Shown piece after piece: positions 24,759 through 36,800 of a DNA stretch of 64,000 nucleotides (position 1 is the first letter of the stretch; each line of letters begins with the position of its first letter). The position numbers and the translations under genes were made by a program. The stretch is from Helianthus annuus. Lineage: Eukaryota > Streptophyta > Magnoliopsida > Asterales > Asteraceae. Under the pieces are notes generated by a model. The model ran no database searches and had not been told where the DNA came from. It saw nothing but the letters and a program-made list of their open reading frames with translations. The DNA lies in assembly GCF_002127325.2 (NCBI RefSeq), contig NC_035437.2, positions 169,242,265 through 169,306,264 of the forward strand, given 5' to 3'.

Positions 24759-24824
24759 TTAATTGTTTTGAAACCTTGGTTGTTATAATTGTTTGCTTGA
24801 ACTTTTATGTTCCACCTTTTTGAG

Positions 24825-24826
<2 letters not shown>

Positions 24827-24864
<38 letters not shown>
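24827..24864. repeat. (TA)n microsatellite
   Basis: An uninterrupted TA run of about 38 bases lies inside the Helitron. Confidence 0.95.
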
Positions 24865-24867
<3 letters not shown>

Positions 24868-25460
24868 GATTTCTATTTGGTTTACACTTTATTGTTTAAT
24901 TATTAATTTTTGAACTTCAAAATATATTAAGCATCCTGTAGTCATGACTTATATTCGTTACAGTGTATACGATAAAGAATTGCGGTTGAGCCTCCACATT
25001 TTACTTTTTTTTTATTAATTCTATGGGCGAACATTATGAGGAACAATTAATATGTTTTATACCATTAAAGTTTAAAAATAACCATTGTTTTAAGACATTT
25101 CGGTTTGCCATATCATCCATCACATAATCATCAAATGTAGAAAGCGACTAATTCTAAATAATAGATAAATCTTTTCATCTCTTTTACTGCACATCCTCCA
25201 CAATCTTCAACTTCTTCCAAGTTGTATTTTCGGGGATACTTGATAGTCCGTCAACCTCATAAACATTTTGTATTGGTTTACGAAACATTTTTATACTAAG
25301 ATCTTATTAAGAATTAAAAGGTTATTAGCTTCACACGAAAACTATGAATACACATGGAGACAAAGTTAGGATACTGATGAAACATAAGGGAAAGAAGATA
25401 CTAATGAGTTTGAAAATGTTCTTTATGTACTTTTTATTCTTGAAAACTAAATTATCCTAG

Positions 25461-25487
25461 CCCGGAATGTTCCGGGTGATAGCCTAG
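25461..25487 (+). other. Helitron 3' terminus: hairpin plus CTAG
   Basis: CCCGGAA-TG-TTCCGGG forms a perfect stem; CTAG follows seven bases later and precedes host T. This is the rolling-circle transposon termination signal. Confidence 0.78.
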
Positions 25488-28239
25488 TTTGCTATATAAG
25501 AGCTCCCAAGTTGTAACATTTAGTTCATCATTTGCAAACATTCACAAGACTCACTTCTGGAGCTCTCTGGTCATCAAGCAAGCCTTCTAGTGGTCTCTAG
25601 TCGTAATTAGGACTCTTGTAAGTGTCCTTAACCCTTCCTAATTCAGTTTAGCTTAGTTAATTAGCTAAAAGTCAAACCGTCGTAATTAAGGTTTGACTTC
25701 GAGATTACTCATAATTTATTCAGTCAATTCTCGAATTAAAAATACCTATGAGTGGGTAATTATGTGGGTAATAAACCCTTAAAAGGGTACTCTCTGATTC
25801 CCACTCTAACTATGTCAATTGTCGGGTCAAAGCTTACTTTAAAAAGTCAACAGAATGCTTATTTTCAAACTAATGCATAATTAGCAATGTAGGATCCATG
25901 CAACCTGTTTTATCATTAATATAACTTGGTAAATAATGTAAGAACATGTCTAAACATGTTCACCCCGACAATTTTCAGTTTAGGCTCGGTTTGGAACCGA
26001 AAGTCGCATAGTTTGACTTATGCTTTGACTTTCAGTTCTGACCCGTTTAAGCCAAGTTTAGGATTGCCTTAAGAGGTTCTTTTGGACCTACTTTCATGTT
26101 AGTATAACCCTCTGTGATTATACAACTTGGTTCATTAGATATCTAATTCTTGTGCATGTTTCCGTTAATCGCTTATATGTTGACCATTATGCCCAAATGG
26201 CCTTAAACTATAATTTTTAAAAATGTAAAAGAGTAGATACCTTAGTTACTGATTTATAAACTTGTACCCAAAATTTGACATCAGTTTGAGGTCTAGATTA
26301 AGAGTTATGCTCATTAGCGTAATTAGAAGCATTCTTAGTAATCAATTGGCGTAATTAGCATATAGCCTATCTAAACCCAAATTTTAATACCAAACATTTT
26401 GCCTACTGATATAAAATAATATTTTGGGATTTTTGGAGATTTTTATTTATTTTTAGGCTGAGCATAACTTAGAGTTTTAAGCTTATTTCGGTTATTGCCG
26501 GTTTTGCCATTTTGGGCTATAAAATGAGTTTTATAAATCCTTTTGACCTCAAACCTTTTTCCACTGATTTGTTATGTTAAATAAATTATTTTGAGCCTTC
26601 TGGAATATTAAAAATATCAGCTTTTTATACAAAACCCGGAAATGGCTCCAAATCGCCTTTTTAAGCGTTTTAACGACATAGTATGTACTAAAACTAGTTT
26701 ATATATATAAGGATTGATACCTACTGGTATATTCAGTAAATTTTATATTATAACAGTAAACAAAGGTTTTAAACTCAGATTTCCAGTTTTGACCTTTTAG
26801 GCTTATGTGAAATTACCAAAATGCCCCTTCGGTGCATAATATGGTTATAATTAATAAATTTCACATATATATGATACCCTACTGTTATAACTTATGAAGT
26901 TAAGTATATTTACTAAATAAATCAGACTACAAATTAAACTCTTTTATACCCTTTAAAATGACCAAAATGCCCTTATGAGGCATAGTTTACGTTTAAAACC
27001 ATTTTGGGCATAATAGGAGATATCATACTGATATCACAACATATTTAGTGCATATTAACTCAAGGAACTTGTATATGATTCATATGTTTACTCGTTACGC
27101 ACTCTCCGCGTTCGGATCGGCTTATGTAACTAGTTTACACATTTTAGCCGAAACGGGTCAAACCATATCATTATTGTCTCAAAATCCAGAATGTGTTTAA
27201 GTTACCCATATTAAACAAGCATGCAAGCTTGTCGGGTCAAAACCACATTCTAAACCGGTCTTCGCCTTCCATGCGATTGAACCGTATTCATTCTTTGAAA
27301 CTAACCGGTCTAAGCTTAGGCTAAATTAAGACCCGTTAGGATTCTAACAGGTTATTATAAACCATCGTTCTAGAATAGGAGATCCAGTAAAATATATTTG
27401 CACTTGCTTATTGTGACTGTACTTGCTCAGGTAAATACTTTTAACTTATTTTCCCTATACGGGCTTGGGGTACGGTATATAAAATACCGCTTGGTCGGGC
27501 ATTGAATCTTTAATCAAATGTAGGTTAAATCATTGAAATGACCCGTTAAAATTGTTTTGTTTGCTTAAAGTCTTTGGGGGGTTAATGACCATGTCCCGGA
27601 TATCCTTGGCATCATTTTACGAAATGGCCACGACCTAAGCATACGGGTGTAGGCGTACACCCGTTGTGCATAAATATTAAGGTATAACCGCCAGTTTCGG
27701 GGGAAGCTGCTGCGGGACTATACCATGTGGTGTGTCTATTGATCTTTAACCCGGTGTAGACCCGGGCTACTGGACGCATAAGAAACATGTAAATCTTTTA
27801 CAAGTTTATATTCAAATAATTATCCGAAGTTATAAAAATCTTTTTATGCCATGTGCATTTAAATCAATTTTAAACCTTTACAAAATGAGTCAGTTAAATT
27901 ATATTTACCAGTGTAAACTGACGTATTTTTCCAAAAAGATTAAGTGCAGATACTACGCGTAATAGGCTGGCCTCTCCTTAGCATCACTTAGAGTCTCGCA
28001 AGCTTGGATGCCAAACTCTGTTGAACTATGTTTCCTCTTTATTTTTGATCCGCCTATGGATCTGTTTCAACTATATTGTGATACTTAAATATTACAATAA
28101 TTATTCGGTTGGAATAAATCTATCTTTTTGCTTCCGCTGTGCATTTTAAATTTGTGTTGTTTGACTATGATGATATCAACTACGTCACGATACTCCCCAC
28201 CGGGCCCACCGGTGACACGTGGAAAATAGGGGTGTGACA
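25488..28239 (+). repeat. 3' part of the solo LTR after the Helitron
   Basis: The TATA-like box at 25491 opens this part. The sequence then follows the same order of blocks as 2220-4824 of the complete element and 1-1350 of the left LTR, ending at the conserved terminal block (28197-28239). No genes are seen. Confidence 0.85.
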
Positions 28240-28481
28240 GTATATGTTGACATTTAAGAGATATACAGTCAAGAAAATCAAGAGCAATGCTGATATATAC
28301 GCGGATTAGACACCAAAAAGTAAAAACTCAAAAAATGGCTACAATTTAAGGAATCTGTTTAGTGACGGCATCGGATTCCTAATTGATGGAGAAAGGTCTG
28401 GTGGCAAGAAAAGCTGCTTCCAGGAGGTTGTCAAGTGTTTTCGCTCGACGATTCCATCCTTGGGTGGTTGGTTTAGCCCGT
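28240..28481 (+). repeat. 371-bp satellite, block B
   Basis: The unit interrupted at 18424 continues from GTATA through 'ttaagagatatacag' and most of the next frame until CCCGT at 28477-28481, the TSD of the following Athila element. Confidence 0.9.
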
Positions 28482-30213
28482 TGATGTGCACAAAATGTGA
28501 CATATTAATTACATCAATTGTGGCATAAAACTAACCCTTTTTAGAACTAATGTTGGAAAAAGCATGTTTTTGTCTTCCTTTTGTATTTTCAGGATTAAAT
28601 GAGCTCAAATAAACAAAAGAAGCAAAAAGACAGCTAAATCTAACATAAATACAAGAAAAGGAACAAATGTGGCATGCCCGGCCTCCCCAACAGCATCTTC
28701 CCAAGCAAAACAAGAAAACAGAAGGCTGAACACGCCCCGTGCTCAATGAGCACGGGGGCGTGCCCAAGTGTCAGCAGAAAAGACAAAGCTGTAGAAGCTT
28801 CTATCACCCACCACGGGGGCGTGCCCACTGGACACGGGGCCGTGGCCAACTCTAAGATTCACAGGATCTAGGGAAATCTTGATAGTACAGATACGCTTAT
28901 GCACACGGGGTCGTGCTCAGCGGACACGGGGGCGTGGTCAACTAATGCAGACAAACTGCAATTAATGAAGAAAGAGAAGGAGGATGGACACGGGGCCGTG
29001 CCCAAGCTTCTGTTCAGCCTACAAATAGGAGTGTTTGGATCACTTGCAACTCATCCCTTGGCACACCACCTCTCTCACACTTCACCCACCACCCACCACC
29101 ATCACAACACCATCATCCACCACCGTCATCCATTGTCCATCATAGAGTGTGTGAGTCGTCTCGGGATCCAAGATTTATCGTAAGAGTTCTTGATAATCAA
29201 AGGCCATGTTTGCCTAAGTCTCTTACATCACTTGGTGAAGACAAGTGTTTAGTGTAATACTTTTTATTTTTAATCTTTTCGCACTTTTTATTTGGTTATG
29301 TATTAATGACTTTAATAACTAGTTTCTTATGTTGAAGGTGATTCTTCCTTATCGTTTGTCCGTGGTGTCTTGGCATTATTTTACTGTCTATATAAAATAA
29401 AAGATTTTCACCATTCATATCTCCACGGTCTACATGGAGATATGTTGGCTACCTGGTCGGGGGTTAAGGGAACGGTTTGGTAAGAGTCTTGCCATTGTTC
29501 AGTGTATAGATCCTGCAAAGGACCTGGGTCAAATTTAGTATGACCTCCTTCAATACCCACCAGTATTGGATGGCAGGGGTCCAAACTCTTTGATCCCCTT
29601 ATAAGTAAGCTACTATTAAAACTTTAACCCGGCTACTTAGGACTGTATCCCTGCTGACTCAGACTACTTAGTCGAGGGTAACGTCACCTTCAAAAGAGGG
29701 GCCTACCACATTATGCATTAATAACTTAATTAATTATCTTTCAATAATCCGACCCTTTATCTTTCAATAATTATCTGGGTTGAGGGTAACGTCACCTTCA
29801 AAAGAGGGGCCTACTACAATAACTAAGATAATCTCTTAAGAAGTGCAAAAGTGCGGAAATAATCAAAGGTTACACTACACACGAGTCGGATCCAAGTGAT
29901 TCATCTTGTCTATCTGTTTTTACTTTTATTTTATTTTCAACATTTTAGTTAGTTTTATTTTTCTAGTTTAAAAGCCTTTTTCTAACTTTTTGATTTGATT
30001 AGACGTTGAGGATAAACTGGTACTAAAAGCTCTTGTGTCCTTGGACGACCTCGGTATCTTACCAACACTATACTACGTTCACGATGGGTGCACTTTCCCA
30101 TATGTGTGTTTAGTGTTAGTAAATATCGTGTTTTATAAATTTAAAACTTGGCTAAAAAGTGTAAAAAGGGCTTAAAATATACACCTAAAATATATTACAC
30201 TACACACGCATCA
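28482..30213 (+). repeat. 5' LTR of the Athila element
   Basis: 1732 bp. Seven palindromic words lie at 28732-29003, just upstream of tacaaata (29020-29027), a single-base variant of the TATA box that is intact in the 3' LTR. Relative to the 3' LTR it lacks one 21-bp palindrome unit near 29003 and differs near 29765. Confidence 0.92.
28732..29003. promoter_or_regulatory. Cluster of paired GC-rich palindromes upstream of the LTR TATA
   Basis: Words of the form CACGGGGNCGTG (or complement CACGCCCCCGTG) occur at about 28732+28749, 28813+28832, 28903+28923 and 28986. They come as pairs about 17-20 bp apart; the last has lost its partner, which the 3' LTR retains. Placement before the TATA box suggests promoter elements; this is inference. 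Confidence 0.6.
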
Positions 30214-30219
30214 AGTTTT

Positions 30220-30237
30220 TGGCGCCGTTGCCGGGGA
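30220..30237 (+). other. Primer binding site, tRNA-Asp type
   Basis: TGGCGCCGTTGCCGGGGA begins six bases after the 5' LTR. It matches the primer site used by Athila-lineage elements. Confidence 0.85.
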
Positions 30238-30349
30238 CACAAGGATTTTAAGAAAGCCTAAAATCGACGGCCTAATCAGTTTTTCAAAACTTTTTCAAAA
30301 TGCGCGCACATTTTTCTGCATTTTAGTTTAGTTTGCATTTACAGTAGCC

Positions 30350-30551
30350 TGAACACGGGGCCGTGTTTACTGAACACAGGGCCGTGCTGCATATTTTTCA
30401 TAAAAATACCCAGATACAAAGTCTGAACATGAGGTCGTGCTCACTGAACACGCCCCCGTGCTCAATAAAACCAGTAACTTTTAATTAAAACGCCCAGATA
30501 CAGACACTGAACACGGGCCGTGTCCACTGAACACGGGGCCGTGTCCAGCTT
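30350..30551. promoter_or_regulatory. Three palindrome pairs in the Athila leader
   Basis: Pairs fall at about 30356/30376, 30427/30447 and 30509/30531, each CACGGGGCCGTG-like with 20-22 bp pitch. They lie between the primer site and the first ORF (30608). Confidence 0.55.
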
Positions 30552-30607
30552 CTGTTTCCGCTTTTATTTTTGTTTTCTGGTCTCGAGACTCTGTTTTGGT
30601 CTATTGA

Positions 30608-31141
30608 GTGATTCTTATGGATCAATACTCAGGAGGCTACAACTACACCTATGATGGGGATGATTATAGGGAAGACTATTGCACTAATTGTGGTAACCCG
30701 CACCCGGTGCAATACTGTAACTTATTTCAACCATCCACTTCATACACCTACTATGAGGAGCCCAGGTACGAGCCATCGACTTCATACACATCCGATGAAG
30801 ACCAAAGGTATGAACCTTCTCCCTCATACTCATATTTTGATGAACCAAGGTATGAGCCTTCATACTCATACTTTGAGGAACCAAGATATGAGCCACCACC
30901 TTCATATTCTTATTATGAGGAACCATGGCGTGAACAACCCACCTCATATGAGTATTATGAAGAACAAAATTACGACCCTTTTCCACCATATACTTACAAT
31001 GAGGAACAATGGTATGAACCATCTACTTCATATGAGTACTATGAGGAACCAAGGATCGAACAACCGGATTCAAGCTCTGAAAATCCTGATCCTTACTCTA
31101 TTACTGAAGTGAACACCTTAAAACTATCGAGCGCTACATAA
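30608..31141 (+). pseudogene. Gag remnant with one zinc knuckle and Tyr/Glu/Pro repeats
   Basis: An open frame of 177 codons. Residues 25-37 (CTNCGNPHPVQYC) form a CX2CX3HX4C knuckle, the same spacing as in the gag of the other Athila-like element (CEFCRGGHDTSAC). The rest is about eight degenerate 14-15 residue repeats built on EEPRYEPSTSYTY. The capsid core expected of Athila gag is missing, so this appears to be a shortened gag. RNA binding by the knuckle is family knowledge; nothing is known to me about the repeat region. Confidence 0.6.
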
Positions 31142-31217
31142 AAGAATCTCGCGCAAGGGAAGAGGAGTCCCGCGCAAGAGAAGAATTAAATAAAAAGAGA
31201 TAGTTGAAGAGGTAAAA

Positions 31218-34200
31218 ATGGAAGAACAAATAAGTGAAAAACCGACACATGAGTTAAACAATGAAAAAGGTGAGTCCGACAACGTTAAAATCCAAGAAGA
31301 GACTAATTTTGAAGAAATTAATCTCTTGTCACCTTCTTTTGAAAATCATTGTTTAATGCCCACTCATGCTAAGTTTTTAAAAGAGTTAAACACTAACGCT
31401 AAAATTGACGAAACGGTAAGTATTAAGTTAACTAACGATCAAACTTCGCTAATAAAAGAAGACCCATTTGAAATCAACATTACACCGGTTTCATGTTTTT
31501 TTCAAAATTCCTTTATTAGTTATACCACGATTGATAAAGATCTTTGTGTTAACATAATGCCTAATTACATTTTCGAAAAAATTAAGTATTAGTGATTTTT
31601 CTGCACTTCAAATACCCATTTTTCTATCCAATCGGAAAGTAATAAAATCAATCGGTATAGTTGAGGATGTTTTGGTTCAAACAAATCAAATGGTAATCCC
31701 AACCGAGTTTGTCATCCTTGAGGACGCTCCTCTAGTGTTGGGACGACCTTTTGTAAAAACTCACGAAGCTTTGAAAAACCGGAAGTACAACAATCTACCT
31801 CTTCAATTAGGGGCATTCAAAAGGAGCATAGATCTTGAGCGTTCAATGAAATATCCTTTTGGCAATAATGACCCCCTAATTGAAGATGAAGATGAACCAC
31901 CCGATACAAGTGAAAAGATTGACCACTTTGTTGAAAAAGAGGTCGCCATAGAACAAACTTTTAAAAGTGAAAAGATTGACCACTTTGTTGAAAAAGAGGT
32001 CGCCATAGAACAAACTTTTAAAGTTCTTGATCAAGATGAGCAACCAAATAAGGAGTCTCCTAAAGACCCACCTCTTGAGCTCAAAGAACTTTCGAAAGGT
32101 TTGGAATATGCTTTTCTAGACAAAGATGGTAGATGACCTGTAATTATTTCGTCTAAATTAAGTAGTGTAGAAAAAGAAAAATTAATTAAACTTTTGAAAA
32201 AACACAAAAATGCGATCGCTTGGAAGCTTGTAGATATTAAAGGAATAAGTCCTTCCATGTGCACGCACAAAATTTTAATGAATGATGACTACAAATCGGT
32301 AATACAACCACAACGTAGAGTAAATCCAAATGTCCAAGAAGTGGTTAAAAACGAAGTCATCAAATTACTTGACGCCGGACTTATTTATCCTATCTCCGAT
32401 AGTCCTTGGGTATGTCTCGTTCATGTAGTTCCAAAGAAAGGAGGTATGACGGTAATAACTAACGAAAAGAATGAATTAATACCAACGAGAACCGTCACAT
32501 GATGGAGGGTATGTATAGATTATAGATGGTTAAATGAAGCAACAAGGAAAGATCACTTTCCTTTGCCACTTATTGACCAAATGTTAGAAAGATTATCCGG
32601 TCATAAATTTTATTGTTTCTTGGATGGTTTTTCAGGTTACTTTCAAATCCCAATAGCACCCGAAGACCAAGAAAAGATAACATTCACATGTCCCTATGGA
32701 ACTTTTGCTTATCGACGCATGCTATTTGGTCTATGTAATGCCCCTGCAACCTTCCAACGTTGCATGGTGGCCTTCTTCCATGATATGATAGAAAAGACAA
32801 TGGAAGTCTTCATGGACGACTTTTCTATCTTTGGAGATTCATACGACCAATGCCTCGATAACCTCGAACGAATGCTATCCCGATGTGAGGAAACTAACCT
32901 CGCCCTTAATTGGGAAAAATGCCATTTTATGGTAACGGAGGGAATAGTACTTGGTCACAAAATCTCAAGCGAAGGAATGGAAGTTGATCGAGCCAAAATA
33001 GACACTATTTCTCGATTACCTCCACCATCCTCCGTTAGAGCAATCAGGAGTTTCTTAGGGCATGCCGGATTTTATAGACGGTTTATCAAAGACTTTTCTA
33101 AAATTTCAAGGCCTCTAACAAAATTACTTGAAAAAGATGCCCCTTTCATCTTTGACAAGGATTGCAATCAAGCATTTCTAACCCTCAAGGAAATGCTAGT
33201 CAATGCACCTATCATGATAGCGCCTGATTGGAAATTACCTTTCGAAATCATGTGTGATGCAAGTGACTTTGCAGTTGGAGGATTCTTGGGACAAAGAAAA
33301 GAAAATCATTTTCACCCAATTTATTATGCTAGTAAAACACTTAACGATGCACAAGAAAATTACACAACAATTGAAAAAGAGTTACTAGCTGTGGTATTTG
33401 CTTTTGATAAATTTCGTTCTTATCATGTTCTTTCTAAAACAATAGTCTATACAGATCATGCAGCCATTCGATACTTTTTTAAGAAACAAGATGCTAAACC
33501 CCGTTTGATTCGGTGGATTATACTCCTCCAAGAATTTGATATTGAAATCAAAGATAAAAGAGGAGCAGAAAACACCGCAGCAGATCATCTTTCACGCCTA
33601 GAAGACCCAGCTTTGGAGGCAACCAGGGACGAGCAAATCAACGAAAAATTTCCAACAGAGTCCCTGGAAATGGTGGAATACAGAGAAAAACCATGGTATG
33701 CCGACTATGCTAACTACCTAGTTAGCGGTATAGTCGCCGAAGGATGGCCACATCACCAAAGAAAGAAATTCTTTGCTGATGTAAAGCATTATTTTAGGAA
33801 GATCCTTATCTTTTCAAAATGTGTGTCGACCAACTCATCCGACTGTGCGTACATGGTAGTGAAGCAAGAAGAATTCTCCGCCATTGTCATGAAGGTCCAT
33901 ACGGAGGACATCGTGGTGCCGCTAGTACCGCATGAAAGGTATTTGATTCAGGATTTTATTGGCCTACCATTTACAAAGACGCCCAAAGTCTTATCAAGAC
34001 ATGTGACGCTTGCCAAAGATCAGGTAATATTTCTTCCAAAAACGAAATGCCACAAAATGGCATTCTTGTTTGTGAGATTTTTGATGTGTGGGGACTCGAT
34101 TTTATGGGACCTTTCCCACCGTCAAAAGGAAACAAATATATACTTGTGGCGGTAGATTACTTGTCTAAATGGGCCGAGGCCGAGGCACTTCCAACAAATG

Positions 34201-34974
34201 ATGGAAGAGTTGTGGTAAGATTTCTGAAAAAATTATTCTCTCGTTTTGGCACACCTAAAGCATTAATAAGTGATATAGGTACCCATTTTTGTAATCATCA
34301 GCTTGAAAAAATCTTAACTAGATATGGGGTCTATCACCGGGTCTCAACAGCATATCACCCTCAAACAAATGGACAAGCCGAAGTGACTAATAAAGGTTTA
34401 AAACGAATACTTGAAAAAAACCGTAGGGTTAAATAAAAAGGAATGGGCCGATAAATTAGATGATGCTTTATGGGCTTTTCGAACTGCTTATAAAACAACA
34501 ATAGGTACAACCCCATATAAGCTCGTCTATGGAAAAAGTTGTCATTTGCCAGTAGAAATAGCTCACAAAGCCTACTGGGCAATTAAAAATGTAAACTTAG
34601 ATTTAGAATTTGCAGGTAAAAATTGATTTTGTCAATTAAATGAATTAGACGAATTAAGCAATTATGCATAATCTAACTCTGAAATTTATAAGGAAAGAAT
34701 GAAAAATTTGCATGACAAACACATTAAACTTAATGAATTTCGAGTAGGAGATCAGGTTCTATTGTTTAATTCACAACTTCGATTATTTCCTGGTAAATTA
34801 AAGTCTAGGTGGTCGGGACCTTTTTCCATCACCCACATTTTTCCACACGGTGCAGTAGAAATTAAATCTCGGAATGGAATTCCATTCGAAGTCAATGGCC
34901 AACAGTTGAAGCTCTACCAAGGATTTATTGAGGATGAAGAGGAAGAAATCTCGCTTCAAACGGTCGAAGAGTGA
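31218..34974 (+). pseudogene. Decayed Athila pol: protease, RT, RNase H, integrase
   Basis: Protease remnants lie at 31218-32136 (LGRPFVKT near 31738 marks its end). The usual catalytic Asp-Leu/Ser-Gly-Ala region reads DKDLCVNIMP and lacks the glycine. RT runs from about 32190, with a TGA at 32500, the palm motif FMDDF near 32812, and RNase H from MCDASDF (33250). Integrase starts near 33900 and shifts frame around 34040; the acidic triad is still readable (LDFMGP, SDIGTHF, QAEVTN). The frame shifts back near 34420, and further stops occur near 34624 and 34668 before the end at 34974. Another stop lies at 32134. An internal duplication of about 60 bp (IDHFVEKEVAIEQTFK twice, 31918 and 31978) is present. 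It cannot make an active polyprotein. Confidence 0.9.
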
Positions 34975-35099
34975 AAGCATCAACATCATACCTGGTAAGT
35001 TACGAACAAGCGGGATGACATCTTAATCAGTAAGTCTTCTAACTAAGTTTTGGGAAAACAGGGCACTCACACGAGCACTAAAAAAAATTTAAAAATTTG

Positions 35100-35140
35100 C
35101 TCGGCACGAGGCCGTGTCCGCTGGACACGGGGCCGTGTCC
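35100..35140. promoter_or_regulatory. Palindrome pair after pol
   Basis: CACGAGGCCGTG at 35105 and CACGGGGCCGTG at 35126, pitch about 20 bp. Confidence 0.5.
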
Positions 35141-35555
35141 GCGCGACTGTCGGGATAAAACCACTTTTCCAAACAGTTTCTTCATTTCCACACACCCCAT
35201 ATCCCCAAAAAACGCTCTGGTTCAGGCGATTTTTCCGCAGAATTCCGATATCTCCTCTCATTCTAACAACATCAAGGTATGGTTCTATCACCATTAGTAG
35301 TTAGATTAGGTACTTGCATGTAGTTAAAACAACAAAAATTTGGGGAAAAATCTAGGGTTCTTGAACTTCATCCGGATCGAACCTCAAATTTTTGCATAAA
35401 TCTGTTAGCATTAGTTTAGATTAGTGTTATAGGAAGTAAATCCACTTGTATTGTTCATAGATTTGCCCGATTTCCCACAAAAACCCCAAACCCATTTTTT
35501 TGAACCGATTTCGGGGACCGGGTCAAAAAATGAAGATTTTGAGTAACAGAGGTCT

Positions 35556-35602
35556 GGACACGAGGTCGTATCCGCTGAACACGGGGCCGTGTCCAGCTAA
35601 CT
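35556..35602. promoter_or_regulatory. Palindrome pair just upstream of the extra ORF
   Basis: CACGAGGTCGTA and CACGGGGCCGTG, 21 bp apart, lie 65-105 bp before ATG 35664. Confidence 0.5.
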
Positions 35603-35663
35603 GTTTTCAGTTTTGTCCGAAAAATCCACTATTTCGTGCTAATTATTTGTTGTATTCTTTCAG

Positions 35664-36800
35664 ATGTCAAAGAAGTTCACAAGGTTCAATGCTAACGAGT
35701 TGGATGCAAAGGCTAGAGTCGATGTGCTACGAACAAGACCGGAGGAATACCCGCGACAAGCATGCATGGAGCTTTTAGCAACGGTGAATCAACTTGACCG
35801 GTTTAACAACCTCGTTACCGGCCCACTAAGAGTCGCCCTAACCACTCGCCATCGCTCGGTCCACGAGTATAATTTGGAGTTCTATAGCACCTTTGTGTTC
35901 AATTCAAGGTGCGACCCATTTGATAGTGATGGGGTACAATTCCGATGTGGGGGGACCAAGTACACAATTTCAATGGCACAATTCGGGTCAATAGTTGGGC
36001 TGTATATGGAGGAGGATGCGGGCGTTACGAGAATTAGGAGAAAACGAACGCCAAGCTGCATGGCACAAATAGGAGATGGCCACTACAATCCGAGCAGCAC
36101 TAAGAGCACTAAGCTAAGAGACCCCCTTTATCGCTACATTCACTGGGCCATTACTTACTCTCTTAGTCAAAGCCATGATAGCAGCGGCGTCGTTGGGTTA
36201 CGAGATCTAGTGGTCCTTCATTGCATTCATACCCGCAGACATCTCGATGTTCCTTTCCTCCTACTCTGAAACATGCACTGGAACAGGCTTGCCACTCCAC
36301 CTACCCCTATCTTCTTCGGGGGATGGATATACCGTCTCTTCAAGCACTTCGTGAACATGCCCCGATCTTTCGAAAAGAGCCCATGGTCGGGAAGAGTGGA
36401 CATACACATTTGCCGCTCCATGAACTTGATTTACGAAGCCGAAGACGGGTCGGTAAGCTTCCAAAGGGTCCAAGGGCATGCATGGAACCCGCAAGAGGCA
36501 CTAGTCCTTCACGCTCCACAGTTCCAACCACCTCCTCAGTACCAGTACCCACCCCACGGTGATCCGGGCCAATCCTCCTCACAAGGAGGCGGTTTTCCTA
36601 ACTTCCAAATTTTGCATGATTTGTTGCAGGAAAACCTCATGTGCACTAGGAACACCTACAACCTCGCCAACAACACGTACGCTCGGGTTGGAATAATTGA
36701 AAGAAACATATCCGACATTCAGGATGACATTGGAAGCATCTGGGAGTACATGGCGGGGCATGGAGGAGGAGGTGATGACGAGGACGAAGACATGGACTAG
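35664..36800 (+). pseudogene. Athila-type extra ORF (position of the env-like gene), one in-frame stop
   Basis: One frame from ATG 35664 to TAG 36798, broken by TGA at 36267. The first part (GPLRVALTTRHRSVHEYNLE, CGGTKYTISMAQFGSIVGLY) and the RDPLYRYIHW block resemble the conserved domain of the Athila ORF downstream of pol, often called env-like. No clear signal peptide or strong transmembrane helix is visible, so an envelope role is doubtful. The second part is rich in Pro/Gln (FQPPPQYQYPPHGD), then Asn/Ile-rich, and ends in an acidic tail (GDDEDEDMD). The function is unknown. Confidence 0.75.

Larger units (their letters stand above)
19249..25487 (+). mobile_element. Non-autonomous Helitron with captured gene fragments
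   Basis: It starts TCTATATATATAATATATG after an A (19248). It ends with a perfect 7-bp-stem hairpin (25461-25476), seven bases, then CTAG, followed by host T at 25488. A-to-T insertion, 5' TC, and a 3' hairpin plus CTRR without a TSD are the defining marks of Helitrons. The flanks join to make one plausible LTR. No Rep/helicase coding is seen. It carries exon-like fragments of at least two unrelated host genes (20418, 21177), all in plus orientation, plus further unassigned exon-like pieces and an embedded MITE. Confidence 0.78.
18425..28239 (+). mobile_element. Solo LTR (Tekay-like) in the satellite, carrying a nested Helitron
   Basis: The LTR begins TGTAACACCTCG at 18425 and ends ggggtgtgaca at 28239. 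GTATA flanks it on both sides (18420-18424 and 28240-28244), and the satellite continues across the site. Removing the Helitron at 19249-25487 leaves a 3576-bp LTR, close to the 3.47 kb of the complete element. No internal region or second LTR is present, so this is a solo LTR. A TATA-like box (gctatataagag) at 25491 would lie about 830 bp into the restored LTR. Periodic blocks (26403-27032), a perfect 8-bp-stem hairpin (27644-27663) and the conserved terminal block are present. Confidence 0.9.

Noticed and set aside
18425..28239. A full-length LTR element with the H+-ATPase as its internal region
   Set aside because: There is no second LTR, primer site or purine tract; the middle has Helitron ends and the outer parts join into one LTR.
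28674..29183. Frames covering the palindrome cluster in the Athila LTRs (also 38903-39100)
   Set aside because: Open only because the GC-rich palindromes lack stops; they occupy promoter-like LTR sequence.
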